A stretch of 64,000 nt of DNA from Rhizobium leguminosarum bv. trifolii WSM2297 (GTDB lineage Bacteria; Pseudomonadota; Alphaproteobacteria; Rhizobiales; Rhizobiaceae): NCBI RefSeq assembly GCF_000271845.1, contig NZ_JH719393.1:248001-312000 (forward strand), read 5' to 3'. Shown piece after piece: positions 54,762 through 63,242 of this stretch. The position numbers and the translations under genes were made by a program. The stretch's first letter is position 1, and each line of letters starts with the position of its first letter. The notes beneath the pieces are model-generated. The model made no database searches and was not told the DNA's origin. It saw only the letters and a list, made by a program, of their open reading frames with translations.

Positions 54762-55667
54762 TTGGACCTTTCGTCGATCGAAATATTTCTCGCTGTTGTC
54801 AGCGATCGCAGCGTGACCAAGGCTGCCAAGGCCGTCGGGCGGGTGCCGTCAAATGTGACGACACGCATCCAGCAGTTGGAGGAGGATCTCGGCGTTTCCC
54901 TCTTCAGCCGTGACGGCAAGAAGATGACGTTGACGCGGGAGGGTGAGACGTTCCTTGCCTACGCCAACCGGCTGATGGCGCTTGCGCTCGAAGCGCGCCA
55001 GGCCGTGCGACCTCTTGCTCCGTCGGGAACATTGCGCGTCGGCACGATGGAAAGCACGGCCGCCAGCAGGCTGCCGGCGGCGCTGACCCAATTCAACCGG
55101 ATGTGGCCTGATGTGTCGCTTCAGCTGACGATGGGTGCATCCCGCGATCTCGCCTGCGCCGTCGTCAGCGATGCGCTGGATTGTGCGCTGGTTGCCCGTC
55201 CGCCCAAGGCGATGCGCGAGGAGGACGTCGGGTTCGATGCTGAGCTCAAGGCGCTGGAGATGGAGCCGGTCTTTGTCGAAGACCTGTTGATCGTGCTGCC
55301 CTCCGGGCATCCGGCGATCAAATCCGCCGCCGACCTCCGTGTCGGGGCGCTTGCCGCTTTGGAACCCGGCTGCACCTATCGCAGGATTGCCGAACACTGG
55401 GCGCGCAAATCGAGGGCCCTGCCGACGAGCGAGCATGGCTCCTACCATGCGATCCTGGCGAGCGTTGCGGCCGGCAACGCCGCCGGCATCATGCCGAGAT
55501 CCGTTCTCGACCTCATGCCATGGCCGACATCCGTCCAGACCCACCAGCTCGGGCCTGTCGAGACGCTGCTGGTCTATCGCAAGAATGATCGCCCCAGCGC
55601 ATTCAATGCATTCCACGAAGTCCTGAGCGCGACAAAAGGCAGAGATATCAGGCTGGCAACAAACTAG
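54762..55667 (+). CDS. LysR family transcriptional regulator
   Basis: A 301-residue LysR protein with HTH at residues ~1-60 (VTKAAKAVGRVPSNVTTRIQQLEEDLG) and effector domain. The start is TTG at 54762 (MDLSSIEIFL by analogy); no ATG is nearby and the ribosome-binding site is weak, so low translation is likely. The next gene (HPP) begins 55 nt on and may be its target. Resembles GltR/PecT-like regulators. Confidence 0.85.
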   Translation: MDLSSIEIFLAVVSDRSVTKAAKAVGRVPSNVTTRIQQLEEDLGVSLFSRDGKKMTLTREGETFLAYANRLMALALEARQAVRPLAPSGTLRVGTMESTAASRLPAALTQFNRMWPDVSLQLTMGASRDLACAVVSDALDCALVARPPKAMREEDVGFDAELKALEMEPVFVEDLLIVLPSGHPAIKSAADLRVGALAALEPGCTYRRIAEHWARKSRALPTSEHGSYHAILASVAAGNAAGIMPRSVLDLMPWPTSVQTHQLGPVETLLVYRKNDRPSAFNAFHEVLSATKGRDIRLATN

Positions 55668-55722
55668 CTCTCAGATCTTCCTTCAGTCCGCCAGATAATC
55701 CTCGCTCAAAATTGGTCTTGTC

Positions 55723-56853
55723 ATGCAGTATCCCGTTTCCCCGAAGGTGGGACCGAGCCGCTTCCGTCGCTTCCGTCTGTTTTCACCGATTTTGGCGGGT
55801 GCGACCTTACGCGAGCGGTTGATCGCATGTCTCGGCGCTTTGGTGGCCATCGGTCTTACCGGCGTCATCAGCGGTTATCTGTTCGGGCAGGGGCCGCATC
55901 TTCCCCTGATCGTCGCGCCGATGGGGGCATCCGCGGTGCTTCTTTTCGCGGTGCCGGCCAGCCCGCTTGCGCAACCGTGGTCGATCATCGGCGGCAATAC
56001 GATTTCCGCCCTGATGGGTATCATTGCCGCCTATTTCATCCGCGATCCGATCATCGCGACCGGCGTCGGAGTGTCGCTTGCCATCGGCGCCATGTCTTTC
56101 ACGCGCTGCCTGCATCCGCCGGGAGGCGCCGCAGCGCTGACCGCCGTGCTCGGCGGCCCTGTCGTCGCCGGCTGGGGTTTCCTCTTTCCCTTCGTGCCGG
56201 TCGCCCTGAACTCCTGCATTCTCGTCGGCCTCGGCCTGCTGTTCCATAAGCTTTCCCGGCGGAACTATCCGCATGTGGTTCCCAAACCCGCGGAGAACAC
56301 CCATCAAACGATCGACCTGCCGTCTGCCGTGCGGGTGGGTTTCCGCGAGGAGGATGTCGATGCCGCCCTCGCAGCGCTCGACGAAACCTTCGACATCGAT
56401 CGCGCCGATCTCGGCCGGCTGCTGCAGCAGGTCGAGCTGCAGGCGACGATCCGCTCTAACGGCAAGATCAGCTGTGCCGATATCATGTCGCGCGACGTGA
56501 TCGCCGTCAGCGAAGCTGCAGAACCGGATGCCGCACGGCACCTGCTTTTGAAGCACAATATCCGCACGCTGCCGGTAAAGGACCCGGAGGGCCGTCTGAT
56601 CGGCAGCGTCGGCTTGCGGGAATTGTCGATGAGCATTGATACGATTGCTGGCGCAATTTCAAAGCCAGCGGTGGCTAGGCCTTCGGACCCGGCCCTGTCG
56701 CTGCTGCCCGTTCTGACGGATGGGCGCACACATGCCGTCATTATTATCGATGACGACCACCGGATCCTCGGCCTGATCTCGCAGACCGATCTTCTGAGCG
56801 CAGTGGCGCGGCTGCTGCCGAATGAGAGCACCCCAATCTCGGCCGTGGCCTGA
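55723..56853 (+). CDS. HPP family membrane protein with C-terminal CBS pair
   Basis: A 376-residue protein. The N-terminal ~170 residues form the HPP integral-membrane domain with about four spans and the signature CLHPPGGAAALTAVLGG. After a linker, two CBS domains (~245-375; ISCADIMSRDVIAVSEAAEP and IIIDDDHRILGLISQTDLL) end the protein. Some HPP proteins transport nitrite; CBS modules often bind adenosine nucleotides. Function here is unproven. The start ribosome-binding site is weak. Confidence 0.88.
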   Translation: MQYPVSPKVGPSRFRRFRLFSPILAGATLRERLIACLGALVAIGLTGVISGYLFGQGPHLPLIVAPMGASAVLLFAVPASPLAQPWSIIGGNTISALMGIIAAYFIRDPIIATGVGVSLAIGAMSFTRCLHPPGGAAALTAVLGGPVVAGWGFLFPFVPVALNSCILVGLGLLFHKLSRRNYPHVVPKPAENTHQTIDLPSAVRVGFREEDVDAALAALDETFDIDRADLGRLLQQVELQATIRSNGKISCADIMSRDVIAVSEAAEPDAARHLLLKHNIRTLPVKDPEGRLIGSVGLRELSMSIDTIAGAISKPAVARPSDPALSLLPVLTDGRTHAVIIIDDDHRILGLISQTDLLSAVARLLPNESTPISAVA

Positions 56854-56894
56854 GCGGTGGTCGTGGGTCGTCACGCAGAGGGGAGAATGAGCCA

Positions 56895-57158
56895 ATGTTG
56901 ATCGAGCGCGATCCGAACGGGGATTTTATTCTGGACTCAGCCGAACTCGCGGAACGGTTCGGATTGTCGCTGGCCGATCTCCGTCGTCACATGCGACATG
57001 GCTCCCTCGTCAGCACCGTGGAAATCGGCACTGCTGAACACGAGGGCACCAAGCGGGTATCGCTTCGGCTCGGCAACAGGCTTTGGCGCGCGGTGCTGAA
57101 CGATGCGAATGAGGTACAGCACGAACAGATGACCGTGCTTCGGGGGAAACCATCCTGA
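56895..57158 (+). CDS. DUF6522 family protein
   Basis: An 87-residue protein whose pattern (short beta-rich N-terminus, AERFGLSLADLRRHMRHGSL helix, then beta strands) fits DUF6522, known mainly from alphaproteobacterial gene sets for respiration or stress. Function unknown. GAGGGGAGAATGAG precedes ATG. It follows the HPP-CBS gene by 41 nt, probably the same transcript. Confidence 0.65.
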   Translation: MLIERDPNGDFILDSAELAERFGLSLADLRRHMRHGSLVSTVEIGTAEHEGTKRVSLRLGNRLWRAVLNDANEVQHEQMTVLRGKPS

Positions 57159-57247
57159 CGGCGCCCGGGCTGACATCATCGTCATGAAAGTCTCGTCAGG
57201 CGCTGCTTGCTGAAGCCGTTCCGTTCCTCCGAGGCAAGAGCGCCCAG

Positions 57248-60200
57248 CTATTGCGAGATGTCGGAGCTTCCAGACATTATCCGGTCGATGATCTGAAGCG
57301 GATGCGGAATGCGTTTGCCGTCGATTTCCTTGACCTGCGAGCGGCAGGAATATCCGGTTGCCATCAGGATATCGGCTTCCCCGGCCGCATCAAGCTCGGG
57401 CTTCCAGCTCATCGCATAGAGGCGTTCGGAGATCGGCCGGTTGCGGGCCTCGTGGCCGAAAGTGCCGGCCATGCCGCAACAGCCGGTTTGCGCTGCCTGA
57501 AGATCGACGCCGAGGCTCTCGAACACTTTTTGCCACTGCGCGACGGAGGCAGGCGCGTTGGTGCGCTCGGTGCAATGGGCCATCAAGCGGTAGCTTTTGC
57601 CTTCAGCCGTTGAAGGCGAGGCGGCGAGCCGATCGAGGTTGGTGGTGAGCCATTCCTGAGGGAGGAGGACGGTCGCCTTCGATATGCCCTTATATTCGCT
57701 GCGAAAGGCGAGTGTCATCGACGGATCGAGCCCGACGAGCGCCACGCTTGTCGAATCCAGTCGCTCGAGATAGCGCGCTGTCCGCTTGGCCGCTGCCTCG
57801 AAGCGTCCGAGATAGCCATGAACATGCAGGGCTTTGCCATTGGTGTGGGATGCCGCAAGGAAGGGCGTGAGCCCGATTTTCCTGGCGAGCCCGATGGCGG
57901 CAAGCGCGACATCCGGGTCGAAATAGGCGGTAAAAGCGTCGGCGACTAAGACGACGCTGCGCTGCCGTTCACCCGGCGACAGGGCTTCGATTATTTGCGG
58001 CGTCGCAAGCGGCACGCCGAGGCGGGCGGCTTCCTTCGCGAGCGAGATTTGCGGCAGCCGCGGCAGGGAGGTCAGCCCGGCAATGCGCATCATCGCCCGG
58101 CCGGCCGGCGTGCCGACGACCAGGTTGTAGGCCGGCCGGATGCGCCGGACCAGCGGCAGGGTGATTTCGATCGCCGCGACCAGCGGATCCTTCAGCGGAC
58201 GGAGGTAGCGTCCGTAGTAGAGTTCGAGGAATTTCGAGCGGAAGGCGGGCACGCTAACCTTCACCGGACATTGTCCCGCGCAGGCCTTGCAGGCCAGACA
58301 CGTGTCCATCGCGGCGCGCACCTCGTGGGAAAAGTCGTCCCGGTTTGCTGGGTTGAGCGAGTTGAAGGCGCGCCGCGCGAGGCTTGCGAGCGGGACGCTT
58401 CGCCGCAGGCGCGTCGCCTCCTGGCGGGGATCGACGCCTTTCTCGGCAAGCAGCCTCAGCCATTCCCGCATCAGCGCGGCGCGGCCCTTGGGCGAAAAAC
58501 GCCGATCGCGTGTCGCCTTGTAGGAGGGGCACATCGGGCTCGTTTCGTCGAAATCGAAACAGGCGCCGTTGCCGTTGCAATAGGCGGCGTTGTCGAAGGC
58601 GGAGCGGATCTCGTTGCCGATAATGCGGTCGGTCGCTCCCCGCAGCGGAACATCGTCGATCTTGGTCAGTGCCTCAGTGGCAGGGGTGGCAATCTTGCCC
58701 GGATTGAGCCGGTTTTCCGGATCGAAAGCCCGCTTGATCTCCTGCAGGCTGGGATAAAGATCGCCGAAAAATTCCGGCACATATTCTGAACGTACGCCCT
58801 TGCCATGCTCTCCCCAGAGCACGCCTCCATATTTGCGGGTAAGCGCCACGACGGCGTCACTGACCTCGCGAACCAGCCCGATATGGTCGTCGCGGGTGAG
58901 GTCGAGCGCCGGCCGCACATGCAGGACGCCGGCATCGACATGGCCGAACATGCCGTAGGAAAGGCCGGCATTATCGAGAAGCGCGCGGAATTCACTGATA
59001 TAGGCTGCAAGGTTTTCCGGCGGCACGGCCGTATCCTCGACGAAGGCGACGGGCCTGACCGGCCCCTCCACATTTCCGAGCAGGCCGACCGCTCGCTTGC
59101 GCATCGACCAGATCGCCTCGACGTCCGCGTGGCCCCGGGCGATCGTGTAGCCGGCATGGCGTGGATTCGCACCCGTGTCGAGGGCGGTGGTCACATCCGC
59201 GAGTTTGCGTTCGAGTTCCTCTTCATCATCGGCGAGCACTTCGGCGATATTGATGCCGTTGGTCGTTCCAGCTGCATCGTCCGGAAAGAAGCGGGCAATG
59301 CCGGTCCAGACGATATCGGCTCTGGCAAGGCCGAGAACTTTCTCATCGACCGTTTCCACCGAGGCGACGTTCAACGCCACAAGGTTGCGGGCATCCTCCA
59401 GGGCGGTGTTGAAGTCGCCGTAGCGGATGTTGATCAGCGCCGCATAAGCGGGGATCGGCAGAAGGTTGACTTCGGCTTCGGCGATCATTGCAAGCGTTCC
59501 CTCCGAACCGCAGAGAACGGCGTTGAGGTCGAAGCGTCCGTCGCCGCGCCTTATATGGGCGAGGTCGTAGCCGGTCATGTAGCGGTTGAGCTTCGGGAAG
59601 ACCTCGGCGATCCGCTGATGTTTTTCCCGGGCGATCCGATCGACCGTCCTGTGGATCTCGCCGATGCGATCCTCTCGAGCAGCGATCTCTTCGAGCGCCT
59701 CAGCGTCGAGCGAGCGCGACCAAAAGTCGGAGCCGTCCATAAGCACGATGCGCAATCCGAGCACGTGGTTGCTGGTCTTGCCGTAAAGGCAGGAACCCTG
59801 GCCGCAGGCGTCGGTGGAAATCATGCCGCCGATGGTGGCGCGATTGGAGGTCGAGAGTTCGGGCGCGAAAAAGAGACCGTAGGGCTTCAGCGCCCTGTTC
59901 AGCTGATCCTTGACGACACCCGCCTGGACGCGCGCGACCCGTCGGACGGGGTCGATCTCGAGGAGGGACGTCATATGCCGCGAACAGTCCACCACGACGC
60001 CGGATGTCAGGGATTGGCCGTTCGTGCCGGTGCCGCCGCCGCGGGGCGCCACGGTTAGATGACGAAATGCCGGTTCCGACAGCACGGCCGCCACGACCTG
60101 CAGGTCTTCAATGCCCCTCGGGAAGAGGATGCCGGCCGGCTCGACCTGGTAGATGGAGTTGTCGGTCGAAAACACGGTTCGGCTTGCCGCGCCGCTTTCG

Positions 60201-60292
60201 ATGTCGCCGCCGAATCCTGCCTCGACGAGCCGCTGGAAGAAATCCGCGGGGGGAAGGGAGATTGAAGCGTTGGGCCGGAGGCGTGGAATCAT
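57248..60292 (-). CDS. FAD-binding and Fe-S dehydrogenase, YdiJ/D-2-hydroxyglutarate dehydrogenase-like
   Basis: A 1014-residue protein. N-terminal PCMH-type FAD domain (~45-280; VAPRGGGTGTNGQSL; GGMISTDACGQGS), FAD-linked oxidase C-terminal domain (~290-540; HGKGVRSEYVPEFFGDLYP), then ferredoxin-like Cys clusters (MCPSYKATRDRRFSPKGRA and CLACKACAGQCPVKV), ending with a CCG-type domain (TGCCGMAGTFGHEARN). Family enzymes oxidise D-2-hydroxyglutarate or D-lactate/glycolate. No partner genes; single transcription unit. Confidence 0.9.
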   Translation of the reverse strand: MIPRLRPNASISLPPADFFQRLVEAGFGGDIESGAASRTVFSTDNSIYQVEPAGILFPRGIEDLQVVAAVLSEPAFRHLTVAPRGGGTGTNGQSLTSGVVVDCSRHMTSLLEIDPVRRVARVQAGVVKDQLNRALKPYGLFFAPELSTSNRATIGGMISTDACGQGSCLYGKTSNHVLGLRIVLMDGSDFWSRSLDAEALEEIAAREDRIGEIHRTVDRIAREKHQRIAEVFPKLNRYMTGYDLAHIRRGDGRFDLNAVLCGSEGTLAMIAEAEVNLLPIPAYAALINIRYGDFNTALEDARNLVALNVASVETVDEKVLGLARADIVWTGIARFFPDDAAGTTNGINIAEVLADDEEELERKLADVTTALDTGANPRHAGYTIARGHADVEAIWSMRKRAVGLLGNVEGPVRPVAFVEDTAVPPENLAAYISEFRALLDNAGLSYGMFGHVDAGVLHVRPALDLTRDDHIGLVREVSDAVVALTRKYGGVLWGEHGKGVRSEYVPEFFGDLYPSLQEIKRAFDPENRLNPGKIATPATEALTKIDDVPLRGATDRIIGNEIRSAFDNAAYCNGNGACFDFDETSPMCPSYKATRDRRFSPKGRAALMREWLRLLAEKGVDPRQEATRLRRSVPLASLARRAFNSLNPANRDDFSHEVRAAMDTCLACKACAGQCPVKVSVPAFRSKFLELYYGRYLRPLKDPLVAAIEITLPLVRRIRPAYNLVVGTPAGRAMMRIAGLTSLPRLPQISLAKEAARLGVPLATPQIIEALSPGERQRSVVLVADAFTAYFDPDVALAAIGLARKIGLTPFLAASHTNGKALHVHGYLGRFEAAAKRTARYLERLDSTSVALVGLDPSMTLAFRSEYKGISKATVLLPQEWLTTNLDRLAASPSTAEGKSYRLMAHCTERTNAPASVAQWQKVFESLGVDLQAAQTGCCGMAGTFGHEARNRPISERLYAMSWKPELDAAGEADILMATGYSCRSQVKEIDGKRIPHPLQIIDRIMSGSSDISQ

Positions 60293-60592
60293 TCCCCCAG
60301 GAATGTGCCGAAGATCACATCCTTGTCAATTCGCGGCACCCGCCGCTGTCGCGATGGACGGCGTAAGGAGCTCGAATTCCTGCTGAGTTGACGAAGGCCA
60401 GCGCGCGCCGGGGAGGAGCAGTCGCTCCTGCGACCTGACGACGTCTGAGCCTTCCGATCCGGCGTGCGGGCGTGTCGATCGCGCGGCGAGCGATGTCGAC
60501 ACTGAGGCGTCACAGTCTCGCCCCTCCAGGGAACCGAAGATCGGCTCCCGCGTTCGAAATAAAGACGACGGGATGAACTCGGTAACCACCTT
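60293..60592. other. Noncoding stretch upstream of the YdiJ-like gene
   Basis: About 300 bases without a supported gene; the frames seen are antisense or low quality. It must hold the promoter of the YdiJ-like gene and, at its right end, borders a 14-bp tandem repeat. Confidence 0.5.
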
Positions 60593-60648
60593 ACGTCTTC
60601 AACCCCAAGTTTTTGGCCCCAAGTCTTTTGGCCCACGTCTTTTGGAGT
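60593..60648. repeat. Four imperfect 14-bp tandem units before a small gene
   Basis: Units: 60593-60606 ACGTCTTCAACCCC, 60607-60620 AAGTTTTTGGCCCC, 60621-60634 AAGTCTTTTGGCCC, 60635-60648 ACGTCTTTTGGAGT. The last unit contains the GGAG ribosome-binding site of the next gene. Copy number may vary between strains and change expression. Confidence 0.7.
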
Positions 60649-60655
60649 GCGCGAC

Positions 60656-60946
60656 ATGGAAGAGATGACCAGTATAATCAAAGATCTTAGCATTGAGGAA
60701 CGCGAGGAAATCTTCGTCGATATCGCTCGAACGCTGGAAGACACGGCACGTGAGGCCCTTGTCGAAGGCGATATGCATTTTGCAGAACTTTCCAACAACT
60801 TGGCGGAAGCGCTTCGTTTCAACGCCGACGAACTCGCCCGTGACGATCTTGAGAATGCCGAGCGGGTGTTGCTGCAGGCAACGGCGATGGTCTCGCAGTT
60901 CGAAGCCGTGCACCCCTATCGGATGATGAGTATGGCCGTTCATTGA
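60656..60946 (+). CDS. Small hypothetical helical protein
   Basis: A 96-residue acidic, helix-rich protein (EEMTSIIKDLSIEEREEIF...; many Glu/Ala/Leu) with no named domain. ATG 60656 was chosen behind GGAG in the fourth repeat unit; a GTG at 60647 overlaps the site. First of four small plus-strand genes. Confidence 0.65.
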   Translation: MEEMTSIIKDLSIEEREEIFVDIARTLEDTAREALVEGDMHFAELSNNLAEALRFNADELARDDLENAERVLLQATAMVSQFEAVHPYRMMSMAVH

Positions 60947-61090
60947 TGGCTGGGATCGCCGGCCAGTGCTCGGCTCGATCCTCGCCTAAAGCGGTGCTCC
61001 GCTCAAATCATTGCGACAGGTTGGAACTCTCGCTATCGGCGAGGGTTATCGGATAGCAACATCTTTTGCATGAATGAAGGGAGGACCGGT

Positions 61091-61441
61091 ATGACGTCCA
61101 AATCCACTGTGCCCGATAGCGGCACTGACGACGCACGCTCCGCCGACACGCAGCAGACCGAGAAGGATCGTCTAAGGACATTTGAGAATGCCCGCCGCAA
61201 CGTCAGCGCGGTCATCGGCGACGGCAGCGACACCGAAACCCCAAGCCTGAAGCTTGCGAAGGAATATCTCAGCCTCGGCGGCCGCCGCCGGTCCAAAATT
61301 GACGACAACATTACCAGTGTCCGCCAATGGGAAGAGGATCCGCCGGAAGCCGAACGGTTCTGGAAGGAACGGGTGGAGACGCTTTCAAAGGATAAGCGTA
61401 AACTGGTGGAGGATTTTCTTCCAACCATCAATACGCCCTGA
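61091..61441 (+). CDS. Small hypothetical hydrophilic protein
   Basis: A 116-residue charged protein, Asp/Arg/Ser-rich (residues ~1-40 disordered-looking, then helices with WEEDPPEAERFWKERVETL). No known domain. ATG 61091 follows GGGAGGA; an ATG seven codons earlier is poorly placed. Lies between other small stress-type genes. Confidence 0.6.
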   Translation: MTSKSTVPDSGTDDARSADTQQTEKDRLRTFENARRNVSAVIGDGSDTETPSLKLAKEYLSLGGRRRSKIDDNITSVRQWEEDPPEAERFWKERVETLSKDKRKLVEDFLPTINTP

Positions 61442-61472
61442 CCGGCTCATTCAAATCTGCTTGGAGGTGATC

Positions 61473-61799
61473 ATGGCTATAGACAAGCACGAGCAGATCC
61501 GTCGCCGTGCCTACGAAATCTGGGAGGCTGAGGGCCGTCCGGATGGCGCGGACCAGCGCCATTGGCTGCAAGCCTGCGATGAACTGGCAGGCGAGGATGA
61601 GCACGAGACGCTGCAGGACCTGCTCGATGAAGACGACAGGGATGATGCGGCACTGCTTCAAGCCGCCGGCGAGAGCGATGATCTCGATCGGCGACCGGCA
61701 GAAAGTCTTCGCCAGGGCGCGAAGGCTGTGCCTGATATCGAGATAACGACAGGCGAAAAACCGTCCCAGCGGAAGATCAGGACGACCGAAGGGCCGTAA
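61473..61799 (+). CDS. DUF2934 domain-containing protein
   Basis: A 108-residue protein whose first ~45 residues match DUF2934 (IRRRAYEIWEAEGRPDGADQRHWLQA, a short helical motif found in many alphaproteobacteria). The rest is acidic and ends in a basic tail. Function unknown. GGAGGTG precedes ATG. The next gene starts 4 nt after its stop. Confidence 0.75.
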   Translation: MAIDKHEQIRRRAYEIWEAEGRPDGADQRHWLQACDELAGEDEHETLQDLLDEDDRDDAALLQAAGESDDLDRRPAESLRQGAKAVPDIEITTGEKPSQRKIRTTEGP

Positions 61800-61803
61800 T
61801 CTT

Positions 61804-62223
61804 ATGCAGCATCTTGACCACGCCATCCAGATCGCTCTGGACGCACATGAAGGGCAGGCTGATCAGACCGACCGGCCGTACTTCGAGCACTGCCAGCGGG
61901 TCGCACTTCTCGTTTCCGGCGACGAGACACGAACGGTGGCATACCTTCATGACGTTGCCGAGAAGGGAAACGGGTGGACGCTCGACAGGCTGAGGGAGGA
62001 AGGCTTTCCTCCGGCGATTATCTCCGCGGTGGATGCTTTGACACGGCGGACCGACGAGGCCGACGACGACTTTGTCAGACGTGCGGCATCAAACCCGCTG
62101 GCCCTACCGGTCAAACAGGCCGACCTCGAAGATAATCTCCGTCAGGCCGAACAAGCCGGCAAGAACACGGAAAAATACCAGCGCGGCCTGGATCTCCTGC
62201 GCGACATCGGCAACGGCCGCTAG
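61804..62223 (+). CDS. HD-domain protein (RelA/SpoT hydrolase-like)
   Basis: A 139-residue protein. The HD-type metal residues are visible in sequence order: H in FEHCQRVALLV, the HD pair in VAYLHDVAEK, and a later Asp in VKQADLEDNL. Such short HD proteins resemble the hydrolase half of SpoT and may cleave (p)ppGpp-like or other nucleotides. It follows the DUF2934 gene by 4 nt, so both are probably co-expressed. Confidence 0.75.
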   Translation: MQHLDHAIQIALDAHEGQADQTDRPYFEHCQRVALLVSGDETRTVAYLHDVAEKGNGWTLDRLREEGFPPAIISAVDALTRRTDEADDDFVRRAASNPLALPVKQADLEDNLRQAEQAGKNTEKYQRGLDLLRDIGNGR

Positions 62224-62286
62224 CACCTCGTTGGCTGGTAATGGCGACCGGCGCGTCGAACGCACCACCGGGGGCGTTGGCCTATT

Positions 62287-62556
62287 TCATGTTTTATTGG
62301 CAAACCAGACGGTCGGAGTGCCGAGCACGCCTCCCTTGCTCATTGCCGCCTTCAGCTCTTCCAGCTTGCTGAAGGCTTGAGCCGCTTCCAGCGTGGCAAA
62401 TTCGTGTGTAACAGTAATGTCGTTCGGATTGTCGGTAGCCCGGTAGACGGCTTCCGCCGTAACTCCATTGGCCTTTTGCACTTGATGAAACGCATCATAT
62501 ATCTTGCGCCAGCTGGTATAGTCGGAGACCTCGTGCCTCACGAATAACGTCGTCAT
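62287..62556 (-). CDS. Small dimeric alpha/beta-barrel-like protein
   Basis: An 89-residue protein (MTTLFVRHEVSDYTSWRKIYD) with the beta-alpha-beta-beta pattern of the ABM/EthD-like superfamily: first strand then W-containing helix, second strand THEFATLEAAQAF. No catalytic residue can be assigned. GGGAGGA precedes ATG. It pairs with the next minus-strand gene, which has a similar fold. Confidence 0.6.
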   Translation of the reverse strand: MTTLFVRHEVSDYTSWRKIYDAFHQVQKANGVTAEAVYRATDNPNDITVTHEFATLEAAQAFSKLEELKAAMSKGGVLGTPTVWFANKT

Positions 62557-62600
62557 GTTATCCTCCCGCGTTGCATTTCCGAGTCTGGTCGAAATGTGTA

Positions 62601-62864
62601 TTACGATTGAACCAGGAACCTCATGGTCTCGGGCAAGACGCCGTCAGTCGCCATGGCATCAGCCGCGGCCTTGGTCTGCATGAAGGCCATCAACTTTTCC
62701 ATGTCTGCCACGTCCATGACCAAACCAACACGGTTGGACGTTTGAGGGTCTGTAAAGGTGCGAATATTCGTGACGCCAACGGGCTCCAATACCTGCTTGC
62801 GAACAGGTGAGGCGAGCCAGTGTTTCGGGTCTTTGACATCGTGACAGATCATTATGGTCGGCAT
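62601..62864 (-). CDS. Small dimeric alpha/beta-barrel-like protein
   Basis: An 87-residue protein (MPTIMICHDVKDPKHWLASP), apparently another ferredoxin-like-fold small protein: strand, W-containing helix, strand VGLVMDVADMEKLMAFM. AGGAGA precedes ATG. It lies upstream of the related gene at 62287 by 44 nt on the same strand, so the two may be co-transcribed and even form mixed dimers. Confidence 0.6.
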   Translation of the reverse strand: MPTIMICHDVKDPKHWLASPVRKQVLEPVGVTNIRTFTDPQTSNRVGLVMDVADMEKLMAFMQTKAAADAMATDGVLPETMRFLVQS

Positions 62865-63056
62865 TGCATTCTCCTCCTCTCATGATCTTCAAATGAAAGC
62901 GGAGTATATCACCATGTTCAGCTGGATCTCAGTCAATAATATTGGCATTGAATGAGTTATGATGGTCTGCGTTCGGAAGAAATAAATATAGTTATTTTAA
63001 GTAATCCAAAAATATTATGATGTTCTGCCGGTTTGGCCGCTCTTCATTTTCCGGCC

Positions 63057-63242
63057 ATGGCCTTTGAGGGTCGAATTGACCTCTCGATATCGGTTGATGC
63101 ATCGATCTTACAATCGGATGCGCGCGCCGCGCATGAGATGGCAGAGGTTCTGGAATGATCGAGCGCCGACCATTTGATCTGAAGGCCTATATGCACCGCA
63201 TTGAAACAAGGCCGTGCTTTATCTGCGGCTTGGTCAGCTCCA
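63057..63242 (+). pseudogene. Possible truncated HIT-family gene with short upstream frame
   Basis: A frame starting at ATG 63155 encodes MIERRPFDLKAYMHRIETRP then CFICGL, reminiscent of the N-terminus of HIT-family (nucleotide hydrolase) proteins. The frame then runs into DNA antisense to the DUF2264 gene and stops at 63379, without the HxHxH motif. A 33-codon frame (63057-63158) overlaps its start in the ATGA manner. Looks like a cut-off remnant; identification is weak. Confidence 0.3.

Noticed and set aside
58805..60058. A 417-codon plus-strand frame
   Set aside because: Antisense to the YdiJ-like gene.
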